Made by a program: the position numbers and the translations under genes. Of a DNA stretch of 64,000 nt, positions 16,677 to 25,985 are shown piece by piece (the stretch's first letter is position 1; every line of letters begins with the position of its first letter). The notes below the pieces were generated by a model that saw only the letters and a list, made by a program, of their open reading frames with translations, had not been told where the DNA came from and did no database searches. The stretch comes from Pseudomonas sp. BN411 (GTDB lineage: Bacteria; Pseudomonadota; Gammaproteobacteria; Pseudomonadales; Pseudomonadaceae), in contig NZ_SSOM01000080.1 of the NCBI RefSeq assembly GCF_029871235.1, positions 152 to 64,151 of the forward strand, in the 5' to 3' direction.

Positions 16677-19600
16677 TCATGAGCGTGCTCCAGCGCTGGT
16701 TTCTGCGCCTGGCGAGTACAACCTGCGACGACGCATGAGCCAGTAAGCCGCGGGAATGACGAACAGGGACAGCAAGGGCGCGGTGACCATGCCGCCAACC
16801 ATCGGCACGGCAATCCGGCTCATCACCTCGCTGCCGGTGCCGCCGCTCCAGAGAATGGGCAGCAGGCCGGCAATGATGACGGCGACGGTCATTGCCTTGG
16901 GGCGTACGCGCTGTACTGCGCCTTCCCGAATGGCGCCCAGCAAGTCCCTGTTCGTGGTTTGCCCGGCGGCTTGCTGGTCTGACCAGGCGTTCTTCAGGTA
17001 GAGCAGCATGATCACGCCGAACTCGGCGGCCACGCCGGCCAGGGCGATGAAGCCGACGCCGGTGGCCACTGACAGGTTGAAGCCCATCAGGTACAGGAAC
17101 CACACGCCACCGGTGAGCGCGAAGGGCAGGGTAGCCATGATCAGCGCGGCCTCATCCAAGCGCCCGAAGGTGAGGTAGAGCAGCACGAAGATGATCGTCA
17201 ACGTCGCCGGCACCACCAGCTTCAGCCTCGCATTGGCCCGCTCCAGGAACTCGAACTGCCCGGAGTAGCTGATGCTCATGCCGGGCGCGAGCTTCACCGA
17301 GCCATCGACTGCCTGCCGCAGGTCCTTCACCACGGACGCCAGGTCCCGCCCCCGGACGTCGACGTAGACCCAGCCGGAGAGGCGCGCATTCTCGCTCTTG
17401 AGCATGGGCGGGCCGTCGACGACGCGGATGGCGGCTACGGTCCCGAGGGTGATCTGGCCGCCCTGGCGGGTGTAGATCGGCAGTTGCTGGAGCGCGGCCA
17501 CCGAGTCGCGCCACTCGCGCGGGTAACGCACGTTGATCGGATAGCGAGCCAGGCCTTCGACGGTTTCCCCCACGTTCTCGCCGCCGATGGCGCTGGCCAC
17601 GATGGCTTGCACGTCGGCGATGTTCATCCCGTAGCGGGCTGCCGCCTGGCGATCGATGTCCACATCTATATAGCGTCCGCCGGTCAGGCGCTCGGCGAGG
17701 GCGGAGGTCACGCCGGGTACGGCCTTGGCCACCTGTTCGATGGCCTGGGTGGCCAGGTCGATCTCCTGCAGGTTGGTGCCCGCCACCTTGACCCCGATGG
17801 GGCTCTTGATGCCGGTTGCCAGCATGTCGATCCGGTTGCGGATGGGCGGAATCCAGATGTTGGTCAGGCCGGGCACCCTGACCACGCGATTCAGTTCGTC
17901 CACGAGCTTTTCCGGGGTCATCCCGCTGCGCCATTGGTCCTTGGGCTTGAAGCGGATGGTGGTCTCGAACATCTCCAGCGGTGCGGGGTCGGTGGCCGTT
18001 TCCGCACGACCAGCCTTGCCGAAGACGCTGGCGACCTCGGGTACCGTCTTGATCAGGCGGTCGGTCTGTTGCAGCAGCTCCGAGGCTTTCTGTGCGGACA
18101 AGCCGGGTAGCGCGGAGGGCATGTAGAGCAGGTCTCCCTCGTCCAGCGGCGGGAGAAACTCGCCACCGAGGCGGGCAATGGGCCAGAGGGTCGTCAGCAA
18201 AGCCAGAACGGCCACCGCCAGGGTCGCCTTGGGGAAACGCAGGACGACGTCCAGCGCTGGCTGGTACAGCCTGATCAGCGCGCGGTTGAGCGGGTTGCGC
18301 TGCTCCGGCGGTATCCGGCCGCGTATCCAGTAGCCCATCAGCACCGGCACCAGGGTGACGGCAAGGCCAGCGGCCGCGGCCATGGCATAGGTCTTGGTAA
18401 AGGCGAGAGGGCCGAACAGCCGTCCTTCCTGGGCCTCCAGGGTGAACACCGGAATGAACGACAGCGTGATGATCATCAGGCTGAAGAACAGCGCAGGGCC
18501 GACTTCGGTCGCCGCCTCGGTCATCACCCGCCAGTGCCCGTCACCGCGCAGCTCTTGGCCGGGATGGCGGGCGTGCCAGGCCTCGATGCGTTTGTGGGCG
18601 TTCTCGATCATGACCACCGCCGCATCGACCATGGCGCCTACGGCGATGGCGATCCCACCCAGGGACATGATGTTGGCGTTGATGCCCTGGACGTGCATGA
18701 CGCCGAAGGCGACCAGCACGCCCACCGGCAGCGAGACGATGGCCACCATGGACGAACGCAGATGCCAGAGGAACGCCGCGCAGACCAGGGCTACGACCAG
18801 GAACTCCTCGATCAGCTTCTGGCTGAGATTGCGGATGGCCCGCTCGATCAGTTGGCTGCGGTCGTAGGTGGTGACGATTTCCACACCTGGCGGGAGGCTC
18901 GCCTTCAGCTCCTCCAGCCTGGCCTTGACCGCCGTAATGGTGTCCCGCGCATTCTTGCCACTGCGCAGCACTACCACGCCGCCAACGGCCTCGCCTTCGC
19001 CATCCAGCTCGGCGATGCCCCGGCGCATTTCCGGCCCGAGCTGGACGGTGGCCACGTCGCCCAGGGTCACGGGCGTGCCCTGTGGAGTGAGTTTCAGCGG
19101 GACGGCCCGAAAGTCGGCGAGGGTCTTGAGATAGCCGGATGCCCTGACCATGAACTCGGCCTCGCCCATTTCCAGCACGGCGCCACCGGTTTCCTGATTG
19201 GCCTTGCCGATGGCCTCCACCACATCGGCCTGGGTGAGGCCCTGGCTGGTGAGGCGGATGGGGTCGAGCTGGACCTGGTACTGCCTGACCATGCCGCCCA
19301 CGGTGGCGACTTCGGCGACGTTGGGCAGGGTTTTCAGCTCGTACTTGAGGAACCAGTCCTGATAGGCGCGTAGCTGTGCCAGGTCATGGGTGCCGCTGCG
19401 GTCCACCAGGGCGTACTGAAAGATCCAGCCAACCCCGGTCGCATCCGGCCCCAGGGCCGCACGGGCAGTCGAGGGCAGGCGACCCTGGACCTGGTTCAGG
19501 TATTCCAGCACCCGTGAACGGGCCCAGTAGAGGTCAGTGCCGTCTTCGAAGAGCACGTAGACGAAGCTGTCGCCAAAGAAGGAGAACCCCCGGACCGTTC

Positions 19601-19838
19601 TGGCGCCCGGCACCGAGAGCATGGTGGTGGCAAGCGGGTAGGTGACCTGATTCTCGACGATCTGCGGGGCCTGGCCCGGATAGCTGGTGCGGATGATGAC
19701 CTGTACATCGGACAGGTCGGGCAGGGCATCGATCGGCGTCTCGCGCAGCGACCAGATGCCCCAGCCCACCGCAAACAGCGTGGCCAGCAGCACCAGGAAG
19801 CGGTTGGCGACCGACCAGCGGATCAGTTTCTCGATCAT
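16677..19838 (-). CDS. cusA: Copper/silver RND efflux pump, CusA type
   Basis: A 1053-residue heavy-metal RND inner-membrane pump, full length for the HME family. The three copper-relay methionines of E. coli CusA have clear counterparts in [20 protein letters not shown] and [13 protein letters not shown], which favours Cu(I)/Ag(I) over divalent cations. TM1 is at residues 13-32 and the membrane segments after 340 include [15 protein letters not shown] with charged relay residues. Start overlaps the cusB stop by four bases, so translation is coupled. Last gene of the operon metal-binding protein-cusC-cusB-cusA. Confidence 0.94.
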   Translation of the reverse strand: MIEKLIRWSVANRFLVLLATLFAVGWGIWSLRETPIDALPDLSDVQVIIRTSYPGQAPQIVENQVTYPLATTMLSVPGARTVRGFSFFGDSFVYVLFEDGTDLYWARSRVLEYLNQVQGRLPSTARAALGPDATGVGWIFQYALVDRSGTHDLAQLRAYQDWFLKYELKTLPNVAEVATVGGMVRQYQVQLDPIRLTSQGLTQADVVEAIGKANQETGGAVLEMGEAEFMVRASGYLKTLADFRAVPLKLTPQGTPVTLGDVATVQLGPEMRRGIAELDGEGEAVGGVVVLRSGKNARDTITAVKARLEELKASLPPGVEIVTTYDRSQLIERAIRNLSQKLIEEFLVVALVCAAFLWHLRSSMVAIVSLPVGVLVAFGVMHVQGINANIMSLGGIAIAVGAMVDAAVVMIENAHKRIEAWHARHPGQELRGDGHWRVMTEAATEVGPALFFSLMIITLSFIPVFTLEAQEGRLFGPLAFTKTYAMAAAAGLAVTLVPVLMGYWIRGRIPPEQRNPLNRALIRLYQPALDVVLRFPKATLAVAVLALLTTLWPIARLGGEFLPPLDEGDLLYMPSALPGLSAQKASELLQQTDRLIKTVPEVASVFGKAGRAETATDPAPLEMFETTIRFKPKDQWRSGMTPEKLVDELNRVVRVPGLTNIWIPPIRNRIDMLATGIKSPIGVKVAGTNLQEIDLATQAIEQVAKAVPGVTSALAERLTGGRYIDVDIDRQAAARYGMNIADVQAIVASAIGGENVGETVEGLARYPINVRYPREWRDSVAALQQLPIYTRQGGQITLGTVAAIRVVDGPPMLKSENARLSGWVYVDVRGRDLASVVKDLRQAVDGSVKLAPGMSISYSGQFEFLERANARLKLVVPATLTIIFVLLYLTFGRLDEAALIMATLPFALTGGVWFLYLMGFNLSVATGVGFIALAGVAAEFGVIMLLYLKNAWSDQQAAGQTTNRDLLGAIREGAVQRVRPKAMTVAVIIAGLLPILWSGGTGSEVMSRIAVPMVGGMVTAPLLSLFVIPAAYWLMRRRRLYSPGAETSAGARS

Positions 19839-21316
19839 GGCGCGGACTCCAGTTTCTCCACCTGTTCGATCAGCAGGCCGCTATCGGTCTCGCGCACCTT
19901 GATTCGGATGCGGTCGCCGGCCTTGAGGCCATGCGCCAGATCGGGGCGGGCCAGGGGGAAGGTCATGGTCATCCCCGGCATGCCGAGGGTCTTGAACGGA
20001 CCGTGGGAGATGGTCAGCTCCTGCTCGCCGACCTCGACGATGCTGGCGTCGGCTTCATGCAGTGCCGGACCTGCCTTGAGAGGCTCGGCGTCGTGCAAGG
20101 TCCTGGCTTCGATGCCGCGCAGGTTGGCTTCCGAATCAATCAGGAACTGCCCGGAGGCCACGACCTGCTGACCTGCTTCCAGGCCGGCGAGCACCACCGT
20201 TTTCCCTTCGCTTTCCTGTCCCAACCGGACTTCAACAGGGCGGAAGCGGCCTTGCGTTTCGGCCAGCATCACCAGCACGCGCTTGCCAGTGCGAATGACC
20301 GCCTCGCTGGGGACCAGCAGGACAGCGTCGCGACCTTGCTGATTCAACTGCACCTGCGCCGTCATGCCCGGTCTCAGGCGGCCGGCGGCGTTATCCAGTT
20401 CGATACGAACCCGCAGCGTCCGGCTTTGCGGGTCCGCCTCCGGCAGAATCGCGGCGAGAACGCCGTGGGTGGTCTCCCCCGGCAGGGCCGGCAGGCGTGC
20501 TTCGACTGCTTGCCCGACCTTCAACGTGGCCGCCTGGGATTCCGGAACGGCTACCTCCAACCAGACCCGGTCGATGCCATTGATTCTGGCCAGCGTCTGT
20601 CCGGCGGATAGGGCCATGCCCGTGCGCACTTCGAGATCGCGGATCACGCCGCTGATGGGGCTGGTAAGTGTCAGCGCCGGTTCAGCCTTGCCACGGCGCT
20701 CGATGCGCTCGATCAGGACACTGGGCATGCCGACCAGTTGCAGGCGCTGGCGCGCCGCAGCGGCCAGGCTCGGATCACCGGAGCGGCGCAAGGCGAGGAA
20801 CTCTTCCTGGGCCGCTGCCCATTCGGGAATCAGCACGTCGACGAGGGGATCACCAGCGGCTATCAGGTCACCGGGAGCGCGAGCGTAGGCGCGCTCGACG
20901 AACCCGCTGGCGCGCGCCTGGACCAGTGCCACGTTCCTCGCGTCGAAGGCGAGTACGCCGGTCAGCTGGATGTCTTGCTCCAGTTTCCCCGTGGTGACCG
21001 TAGCCAGGCGCACGCCTAAGTTTTGCTGGATGTCCGGCTCGATGCGAACGGAGCCAGCTTCATCCGCGTCCTCGGCATATTTGGGGACCAGCTGCATGTC
21101 CATGAAGGGCGACTTGCCGGGCTGGTCGAACTTCTGCAGCGGGTACATGGGGTCGTACCAGTAGAGCGGCTGGCGGTTGTCCTGAGGTGTTTTGTGGTCG
21201 GTGCCAGTGGCGGGTGCCGGCGCGTGGCTCTCGGCGGCGAACCAGTAACCCCCGGCAGCGCCCAGGAGCAGCATGGCGCCCATCAGCGCCGGCAGGGTCC
21301 AGTTAGAGCGGCTCAT
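19835..21316 (-). CDS. cusB: CusB-type adaptor fused to a CusF-like domain
   Basis: A 493-residue periplasmic membrane-fusion protein. It has an N-terminal anchor (residues 8-27), a heavy-metal-binding segment with the YDPMYP and [10 protein letters not shown] motifs (53-81), and the lipoyl/beta-barrel/hairpin body (about 95-400). The C-terminus (about 425-490) is a CusF-like fold: [19 protein letters not shown] keeps the His and two Met copper ligands of CusF, while the tryptophan that caps copper in CusF is replaced by methionine. The fusion would tether the copper chaperone to the pump. Four-base overlaps at both ends couple it to cusC and cusA. Confidence 0.93.
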   Translation of the reverse strand: MSRSNWTLPALMGAMLLLGAAGGYWFAAESHAPAPATGTDHKTPQDNRQPLYWYDPMYPLQKFDQPGKSPFMDMQLVPKYAEDADEAGSVRIEPDIQQNLGVRLATVTTGKLEQDIQLTGVLAFDARNVALVQARASGFVERAYARAPGDLIAAGDPLVDVLIPEWAAAQEEFLALRRSGDPSLAAAARQRLQLVGMPSVLIERIERRGKAEPALTLTSPISGVIRDLEVRTGMALSAGQTLARINGIDRVWLEVAVPESQAATLKVGQAVEARLPALPGETTHGVLAAILPEADPQSRTLRVRIELDNAAGRLRPGMTAQVQLNQQGRDAVLLVPSEAVIRTGKRVLVMLAETQGRFRPVEVRLGQESEGKTVVLAGLEAGQQVVASGQFLIDSEANLRGIEARTLHDAEPLKAGPALHEADASIVEVGEQELTISHGPFKTLGMPGMTMTFPLARPDLAHGLKAGDRIRIKVRETDSGLLIEQVEKLESAP

Positions 21317-22569
21317 GGGCGACCCTCCCCGTAGGTGAAGTAGAGGCGGGCTGCCGCCAGGGCCTGCTGTCCTTGCAGGTCGATTTCCTTGAGCCTGACC
21401 TGGACGAGCTCGCGTCGCGCGGCGATGACGCTGGCCAGCTCGGACTTGCCGGCCCGGTAGTCCGCCAGGGCCAGGCGCACCTTTTCCTCGGCCAGTGGAA
21501 CCTGGGTGGTGCGGCTGCGGCTGACCGCCCGATCCAGTCGCTGGTAATCCGCTACGTCGGCCTCCAACTGCTGGGCGTGCTCGCGCAGCAGCGCTTCGCG
21601 TTCAGCCTCCAGTTGATCGACCTGAGCCCTGCGCGCGGCGATCTTCGGGTCCTGGCGCGAACCGGAGAACACCGGCAGGTCGAAAGTGAATTGCACGGTC
21701 ATCATGTCGCCGAATTCACGGCCACGGCGCTGGTAATCGACTTCCCAGCTCCAGTCCGGTTTCTTCTCCGATTCGGCCTCGCGCACCTGGGCTTCGGCTT
21801 CACGGGTCATCGGCTCGTAGGTGGCCAGTTCGGGGTGGCGATGCAGGGCATGCAGGTACTGGGCTGCATCGATGTGCCAGCTCGGGAATTCGCCGGAAAG
21901 GGGCAGGGCGGCGTCCTGGCCAATCCAGCGCTTTAGTGCCGCGCGTGCCTGGGCGACCTGGAGTTCCAGTTCGTCCTGCTGCTCGGCCAATTGCGCCGCT
22001 TCCTGCCTGGGCTCCACGGCGTCCTGCGCCTGGCCGCGTCCGCCCGCCAGGCGGGCCTGTACCGCTTTTTCGAGCAGGCGGTTTTCGCGGAAGAAATCGT
22101 CGAAACGGGCCAGTTTGCGCTGACCGGTGTAGGTGGTGATCCAGGCCAGGGCCGTCTCGCGACGGACCTTCACCCGCTCGGCATCGGCTTCGGCGGCGGC
22201 GCGGTCAACTGAGGCGCGAGCGGTTTCGATCCGGGCATCGCGCTTGGCACGGTTGGGCATTTCCTGCATCACGCCCACCATCTGCATGGTCATGAAGTCG
22301 CGATCCAGGCTCCAGCGGTCTTCACCTTCGACGGGGACGTTCTGCAGGCCCAGGGCCAGCTTGGGATCGGGCAGTTCGCCGGCCGGAATCGCAGCGCTTT
22401 TCGCGGCATCCAGCTTGGCGGCTTGCGCCGACAATGAGGGGGCGTTGCGTTCAGCCAGCTGCAAGGCATCGTCCAGCGAGAGCGATGCAGCCTGGACGGG
22501 CAGGGCGAGCAGCATCATTGCCAGGGCAGCAGGCACGGGCCATCCACGGCAAGGATTGGGGGAGGTCAT
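21313..22569 (-). CDS. cusC: CusC-type outer-membrane factor (TolC family)
   Basis: A 418-residue outer-membrane channel component. Signal peptide at residues 1-28 (LALPVQA), no lipobox cysteine at the cleavage site. The two TolC repeats are seen as LSLDDALQLAERNAPSLSAQ (start of repeat 1) and long alpha-hairpin segments, with an acidic/Met motif DRDFMTMQMVGVMQEMP characteristic of heavy-metal systems. ATG 22569 is preferred to the preceding in-frame TTG; a GAGGAA site lies 8 bases upstream. Exports Cu(I)/Ag(I) with CusBA across the outer membrane. Confidence 0.9.
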   Translation of the reverse strand: MTSPNPCRGWPVPAALAMMLLALPVQAASLSLDDALQLAERNAPSLSAQAAKLDAAKSAAIPAGELPDPKLALGLQNVPVEGEDRWSLDRDFMTMQMVGVMQEMPNRAKRDARIETARASVDRAAAEADAERVKVRRETALAWITTYTGQRKLARFDDFFRENRLLEKAVQARLAGGRGQAQDAVEPRQEAAQLAEQQDELELQVAQARAALKRWIGQDAALPLSGEFPSWHIDAAQYLHALHRHPELATYEPMTREAEAQVREAESEKKPDWSWEVDYQRRGREFGDMMTVQFTFDLPVFSGSRQDPKIAARRAQVDQLEAEREALLREHAQQLEADVADYQRLDRAVSRSRTTQVPLAEEKVRLALADYRAGKSELASVIAARRELVQVRLKEIDLQGQQALAAARLYFTYGEGRP

Positions 22570-22658
22570 CAATTGATTCCTCTGAAGTTTCAGCGCACAG
22601 GCGCGAGCCCCACTGCAGCTACAGGTGATGCAGAGGGGAATTCAGCTCAGGAGAGGAA

Positions 22659-23003
22659 TCAGGCGGTGGGAGGTCGCCAGAGATCGGCAGGGGAGCGGTC
22701 AGGTATCGCTTGGGAAGGGGCGATGGCCAGTACGGGTCCGTTGTGGGTGACGGGCGGTTTGAGGACGGAAACCTGGAGCATGCTGCCGGTCTTGCATTCC
22801 TGACCGGACTTGCAGGCCTTCTTGCCATGCTCGGCCATCTTGCCCATGTCGTGGCAGCAATCCTCATCCATGTCGGCCATGTGGCTCATGCCGCTGGCTT
22901 GCATGGGGCAGGGCTCGGTCGGCGCTTCGACGCCCGCCATCCCGGTCAAGGGAAGCGACAGGCTGATCAGGAAGAAGAAGAAAACGCGCAGGCACCGTTT
23001 CAT
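22659..23003 (-). CDS. Met/Cys/His-rich periplasmic protein, probable copper/silver binder
   Basis: A 114-residue exported protein. ATG 23003 starts a classical signal peptide (basic MKRCLR, then VFFFFLISLSLPL). Residues 30-75 are exceptionally rich in potential soft-metal ligands: CPMQASGMSHMADMD, CCHDMGKM and CKSGQECKTGSM, about seven Met, six Cys and three His. Position as first gene of the cusCBA operon (90 bases before cusC) suggests periplasmic Cu(I)/Ag(I) capture or delivery to the pump. No CusF fold is visible. The tail is proline-rich and not conserved-looking. Confidence 0.75.
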   Translation of the reverse strand: MKRCLRVFFFFLISLSLPLTGMAGVEAPTEPCPMQASGMSHMADMDEDCCHDMGKMAEHGKKACKSGQECKTGSMLQVSVLKPPVTHNGPVLAIAPSQAIPDRSPADLWRPPTA

Positions 23004-23082
23004 GCGGCGGAGTTTAGTTCGTGGCTGGTGGGCGTCGCAATTGTCCACGCATCAGAATTTCGGCGGCCTGGCTTCGGTGGTG

Positions 23083-23128
23083 TTGCTTTACATGCGGAAA
23101 TCCATATATTCACTTTTCCATATATTCA
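23083..23128 (+). promoter_or_regulatory. arsR promoter with tandem ArsR operator repeats
   Basis: -35 TTGCTT (23083-23088) and -10 TATATT (23105-23110), 16-base spacing. The 12-mer TCCATATATTCA occurs twice as a direct repeat, 23101-23112 and 23117-23128, period 16; the first copy covers the -10 hexamer. AT-rich repeats overlapping a promoter are what ArsR-type repressors bind, so arsenite would release repression of arsR-GAPDH-arsJ. The 150-bp gap is shared with the divergent cus operon. Confidence 0.65.
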
Positions 23129-23154
23129 TTGCCGTCTCCCTCGTAGAGGTTCCC

Positions 23155-23511
23155 ATGGCAAATCTCCTGACCCCAACTGCCGTGTTCAAGGCCCTGGCCG
23201 ATGAGACCCGGGCACGACTGATGCTGCTTATCGCGCGTGAGGGCGAGCTGTGCGTCTGCGAGCTGACCAGTGCGCTCGGCGAAAGTCAGCCGAAGATTTC
23301 CCGCCACCTCGCGCAGTTGCGTACCAGCGGGCTGCTGGCGGATCGCCGCCAGGGCCAGTGGGTGCACTACCGCCTGCATCCCGACCTCCCGGACTGGGTA
23401 CACAGCGTGCTGAACAGTGCACTGGACGCCAACCAGGGCTGGCTGACCGCGGATGTCACGCGCCTGGATGCGATGGGCGGCCGCCCGGAACGGACCGCGG
23501 CCTGCTGCTGA
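23155..23511 (+). CDS. arsR: ArsR-family arsenical-responsive repressor
   Basis: A 118-residue winged-helix repressor. The metal-sensing motif ELCVCEL (C33, C35) lies in the DNA-recognition helix as in As(III)/Sb(III) ArsR proteins, followed by [12 protein letters not shown] (45-56) and [16 protein letters not shown]. The protein ends in C117-C118, possible extra arsenite ligands. Start 23155 follows AGAGGT. The frame upstream is open, but the family start is MANLLTP. First gene of arsR-GAPDH-arsJ. Confidence 0.92.
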   Translation: MANLLTPTAVFKALADETRARLMLLIAREGELCVCELTSALGESQPKISRHLAQLRTSGLLADRRQGQWVHYRLHPDLPDWVHSVLNSALDANQGWLTADVTRLDAMGGRPERTAACC

Positions 23512-23569
23512 GCGCCCACTGCGACAGGCGATTGATCCTTCTTCCTTTGCAACCACTGAGCACACCTAC

Positions 23570-24574
23570 ATGAGCATCAAAGTCGGTATCAACGGCTTCG
23601 GCCGCATCGGTCGCCTGGCCCTGCGGGCCGCCTGGGGCTGGCCGGAGTTCGAATTCGTCCGCATCAACGACCCGGCGGGTGACGCCGCCACCCACGCCCA
23701 CCTGCTGAACTTCGACTCGGTGCATGGCCGCTGGCACCACGAGGCCGGTGCCGAAGGCGATTGCGTGGTCATCGGCGGCAAGCGCATCCAGGTCAGCACC
23801 AACAAAGCCATCGCCGACACCGACTGGTCGGATTGCGATCTGGTGATCGAGGCCAGCGGCAAGATGAAGACGGTTGCGGTGCTCCAGGCCTACCTGGATC
23901 AGGGCGTAAAGCGGGTCGTGGTGAGCGCCCCGGTGAAGGAGAAGGGCGCGCTCAACGTGGTCATGGGCGTGAACCAGCATCTGTTCGATCCGGCTGAGCA
24001 TCGCATCGTCACTGCCGCGTCCTGCACCACCAACTGCCTCGCGCCGGTGGTCAAGGTGATCCACGAGAAGCTGGGTATCCGTCACGGCTCCATCACCACC
24101 ATCCACGACCTGACCAATACCCAGAGCATCCTCGACCAGCCGCACAAGGATCTGCGCCGGGCCCGTGCCTCGGGCATGAGCCTGATTCCCACCACCACCG
24201 GTTCGGCCACGGCCATCGCGGAAATCTTCCCCGAATTGCGTGGCCGGCTGAATGGCCATGCCGTGCGCGTGCCGCTGGCCAATGCCTCGCTGACCGATTG
24301 CGTGTTCGAGGTGGAGCGGGCGACCACGGTGGAGGAGGTCAATCAACTGCTCAAAACCGCCGCCGACAACGAGCTGAAGGGCATCCTCGGGTTTGAGGAG
24401 CGTCCGCTGGTGTCCATCGACTACCGCACCGACCCGCGCTCGTCGATCATCGACGCGCTGTCGACCATGGTGGTCAACGGCACCCAGGTGAAGCTCTATG
24501 CCTGGTACGACAACGAGTGGGGCTACGCCAATCGAACTGTCGAGCTGGCCAAGCTGGTCGGTCTGGCAGTCTGA
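23570..24574 (+). CDS. ArsJ-associated glyceraldehyde-3-phosphate dehydrogenase
   Basis: A 334-residue GAPDH: NAD-binding [10 protein letters not shown] at the N-terminus, catalytic cysteine near residue 152 in SCTTNCLAP, and the C-terminal [10 protein letters not shown]. It lies between arsR and arsJ. In this known arrangement the enzyme uses arsenate in place of phosphate to form 1-arseno-3-phosphoglycerate, which ArsJ exports and which then breaks down outside to arsenate. Because of this context it should be treated as a resistance enzyme and not the glycolytic gap. Starts 58 bases after arsR; 18 bases separate it from arsJ. Confidence 0.93.
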   Translation: MSIKVGINGFGRIGRLALRAAWGWPEFEFVRINDPAGDAATHAHLLNFDSVHGRWHHEAGAEGDCVVIGGKRIQVSTNKAIADTDWSDCDLVIEASGKMKTVAVLQAYLDQGVKRVVVSAPVKEKGALNVVMGVNQHLFDPAEHRIVTAASCTTNCLAPVVKVIHEKLGIRHGSITTIHDLTNTQSILDQPHKDLRRARASGMSLIPTTTGSATAIAEIFPELRGRLNGHAVRVPLANASLTDCVFEVERATTVEEVNQLLKTAADNELKGILGFEERPLVSIDYRTDPRSSIIDALSTMVVNGTQVKLYAWYDNEWGYANRTVELAKLVGLAV

Positions 24575-24592
24575 TAAGGACGAGCGGCGATC

Positions 24593-25825
24593 ATGAATGC
24601 GTTGTCAGGTCTGTCTCCGGATGTCCGCCAATACCTGCTGGTAACCGGCAACTACTGGGCCTTCACCCTCACCGACGGTGCCCTGCGCATGCTGGTGGTG
24701 CTGCACTTCCACACGCTGGGCTACACGCCGCTTCAGATTGCCGCGCTATTCCTGTTCTACGAGATCTTCGGCGTCTTCACCAACCTGGTGGGCGGCTACC
24801 TCGGCGCTCGCCTGGGGCTGAACCGCACCATGAACATCGGTCTCGGGATGCAGGTCGTGGCGTTGCTGATGCTCACCGTACCGGCAGCCTGGCTCACCAT
24901 TCCCTGGGTGATGGGGGCGCAGGCCCTGTCGGGCATCGCCAAGGATCTCAACAAGATGAGCGCCAAGAGTTCGATCAAGCTCCTGGTGCCAGGCAACCAA
25001 CAGGGCACCCTCTACAAGTGGGTGGCCATCCTCACCGGCTCGAAGAATGCCCTGAAGGGTGTGGGCTTCTTCCTCGGGGGCGTCTTGCTGGCGCTGCTGG
25101 GCTTCACGGGAGCGGTGTTTGCCATGGCGACAGTGCTGGCCCTGATCTGGCTCGGCAGCCTGGTGATGCTGAAGAAGGACCTGGGCAAGGCCAAGGCGAA
25201 GCCGAAATTCCGCGACATCCTGTCGAAAAGCCGGGCGGTAAACGTGCTCTCGGCGGCGCGCCTGTTCCTCTTTGGAGCCCGCGATGTCTGGTTTGTGGTG
25301 GCGCTGCCGGTCTACCTGAGCACGGCATTTGGCTGGGACTTCTGGCTGGTCGGCGGCTTCCTCGCGGCCTGGATCATCGGCTACGGCATCGTGCAGTCCC
25401 TGGCGCCAGCCCTTACCGGCAAGCAGCGCGGACATGTGCCGGATGGTCGCGCCGCCTTTGCCTGGGCCGCCATGCTGGCAGTAGTGCCGGCGGCGATTGC
25501 CCTCGGACTTGCGGTAAGTAGCTCGACCCAGGCCGTGCTGCTGGGAGGATTGATGCTGTTCGGCGTGCTGTTTGCGGTGAATTCGTCGCTGCACAGCTAC
25601 CTGATCGTCAGCTATGCCAAGGAGGACGGGGTATCGCTGGACGTGGGCTTCTACTACATGTCCAACGCCCTGGGCCGGTTGCTGGGTACCTTGTTGTCCG
25701 GCTGGGTCTACCAGGCCCATGGCATGGAAGCCTGCTTGTGGATTTCCACGTTGTTCGTCCTGATGGCAGCCGCAATCTCCTACGCCTTGCCTCGGCACGC
25801 AGCAAGTCGGGTGGACCGCACCTGA
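24593..25825 (+). CDS. arsJ: Organoarsenical efflux permease ArsJ (MFS)
   Basis: A 410-residue major-facilitator permease with about 12 membrane helices. Distinctive stretches are ARLGLNRTMNIGLGMQ, GIAKDLNKMSAKSSIK (central to the ArsJ group) and FFLGGVLLALLGF. Role: extrusion of 1-arseno-3-phosphoglycerate made by the adjacent GAPDH, giving arsenate resistance. Third gene of the arsR operon. No intrinsic terminator was seen after it. Confidence 0.92.
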   Translation: MNALSGLSPDVRQYLLVTGNYWAFTLTDGALRMLVVLHFHTLGYTPLQIAALFLFYEIFGVFTNLVGGYLGARLGLNRTMNIGLGMQVVALLMLTVPAAWLTIPWVMGAQALSGIAKDLNKMSAKSSIKLLVPGNQQGTLYKWVAILTGSKNALKGVGFFLGGVLLALLGFTGAVFAMATVLALIWLGSLVMLKKDLGKAKAKPKFRDILSKSRAVNVLSAARLFLFGARDVWFVVALPVYLSTAFGWDFWLVGGFLAAWIIGYGIVQSLAPALTGKQRGHVPDGRAAFAWAAMLAVVPAAIALGLAVSSSTQAVLLGGLMLFGVLFAVNSSLHSYLIVSYAKEDGVSLDVGFYYMSNALGRLLGTLLSGWVYQAHGMEACLWISTLFVLMAAAISYALPRHAASRVDRT

Positions 25826-25985
25826 TTTCGTCGCGGTTTCAGCTCAGTCACGTGTGAGCCAAATCTATGGCTCTGAAACACTTTCATACGAATAAGTGCT
25901 CATTTGCGTCAATTTAACGGCGCAAAATTGAAGCCGGCGCTTCTGCCCATTTCTTTGACAAACCGGTCATTGGGGGGAGGGAGGC

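Noticed and set aside
23570-24574. Glycolytic gapA assignment
   Set aside because: Position between arsR and arsJ identifies the arsenate-detoxifying GAPDH type; the glycolytic gene would not be expected here.
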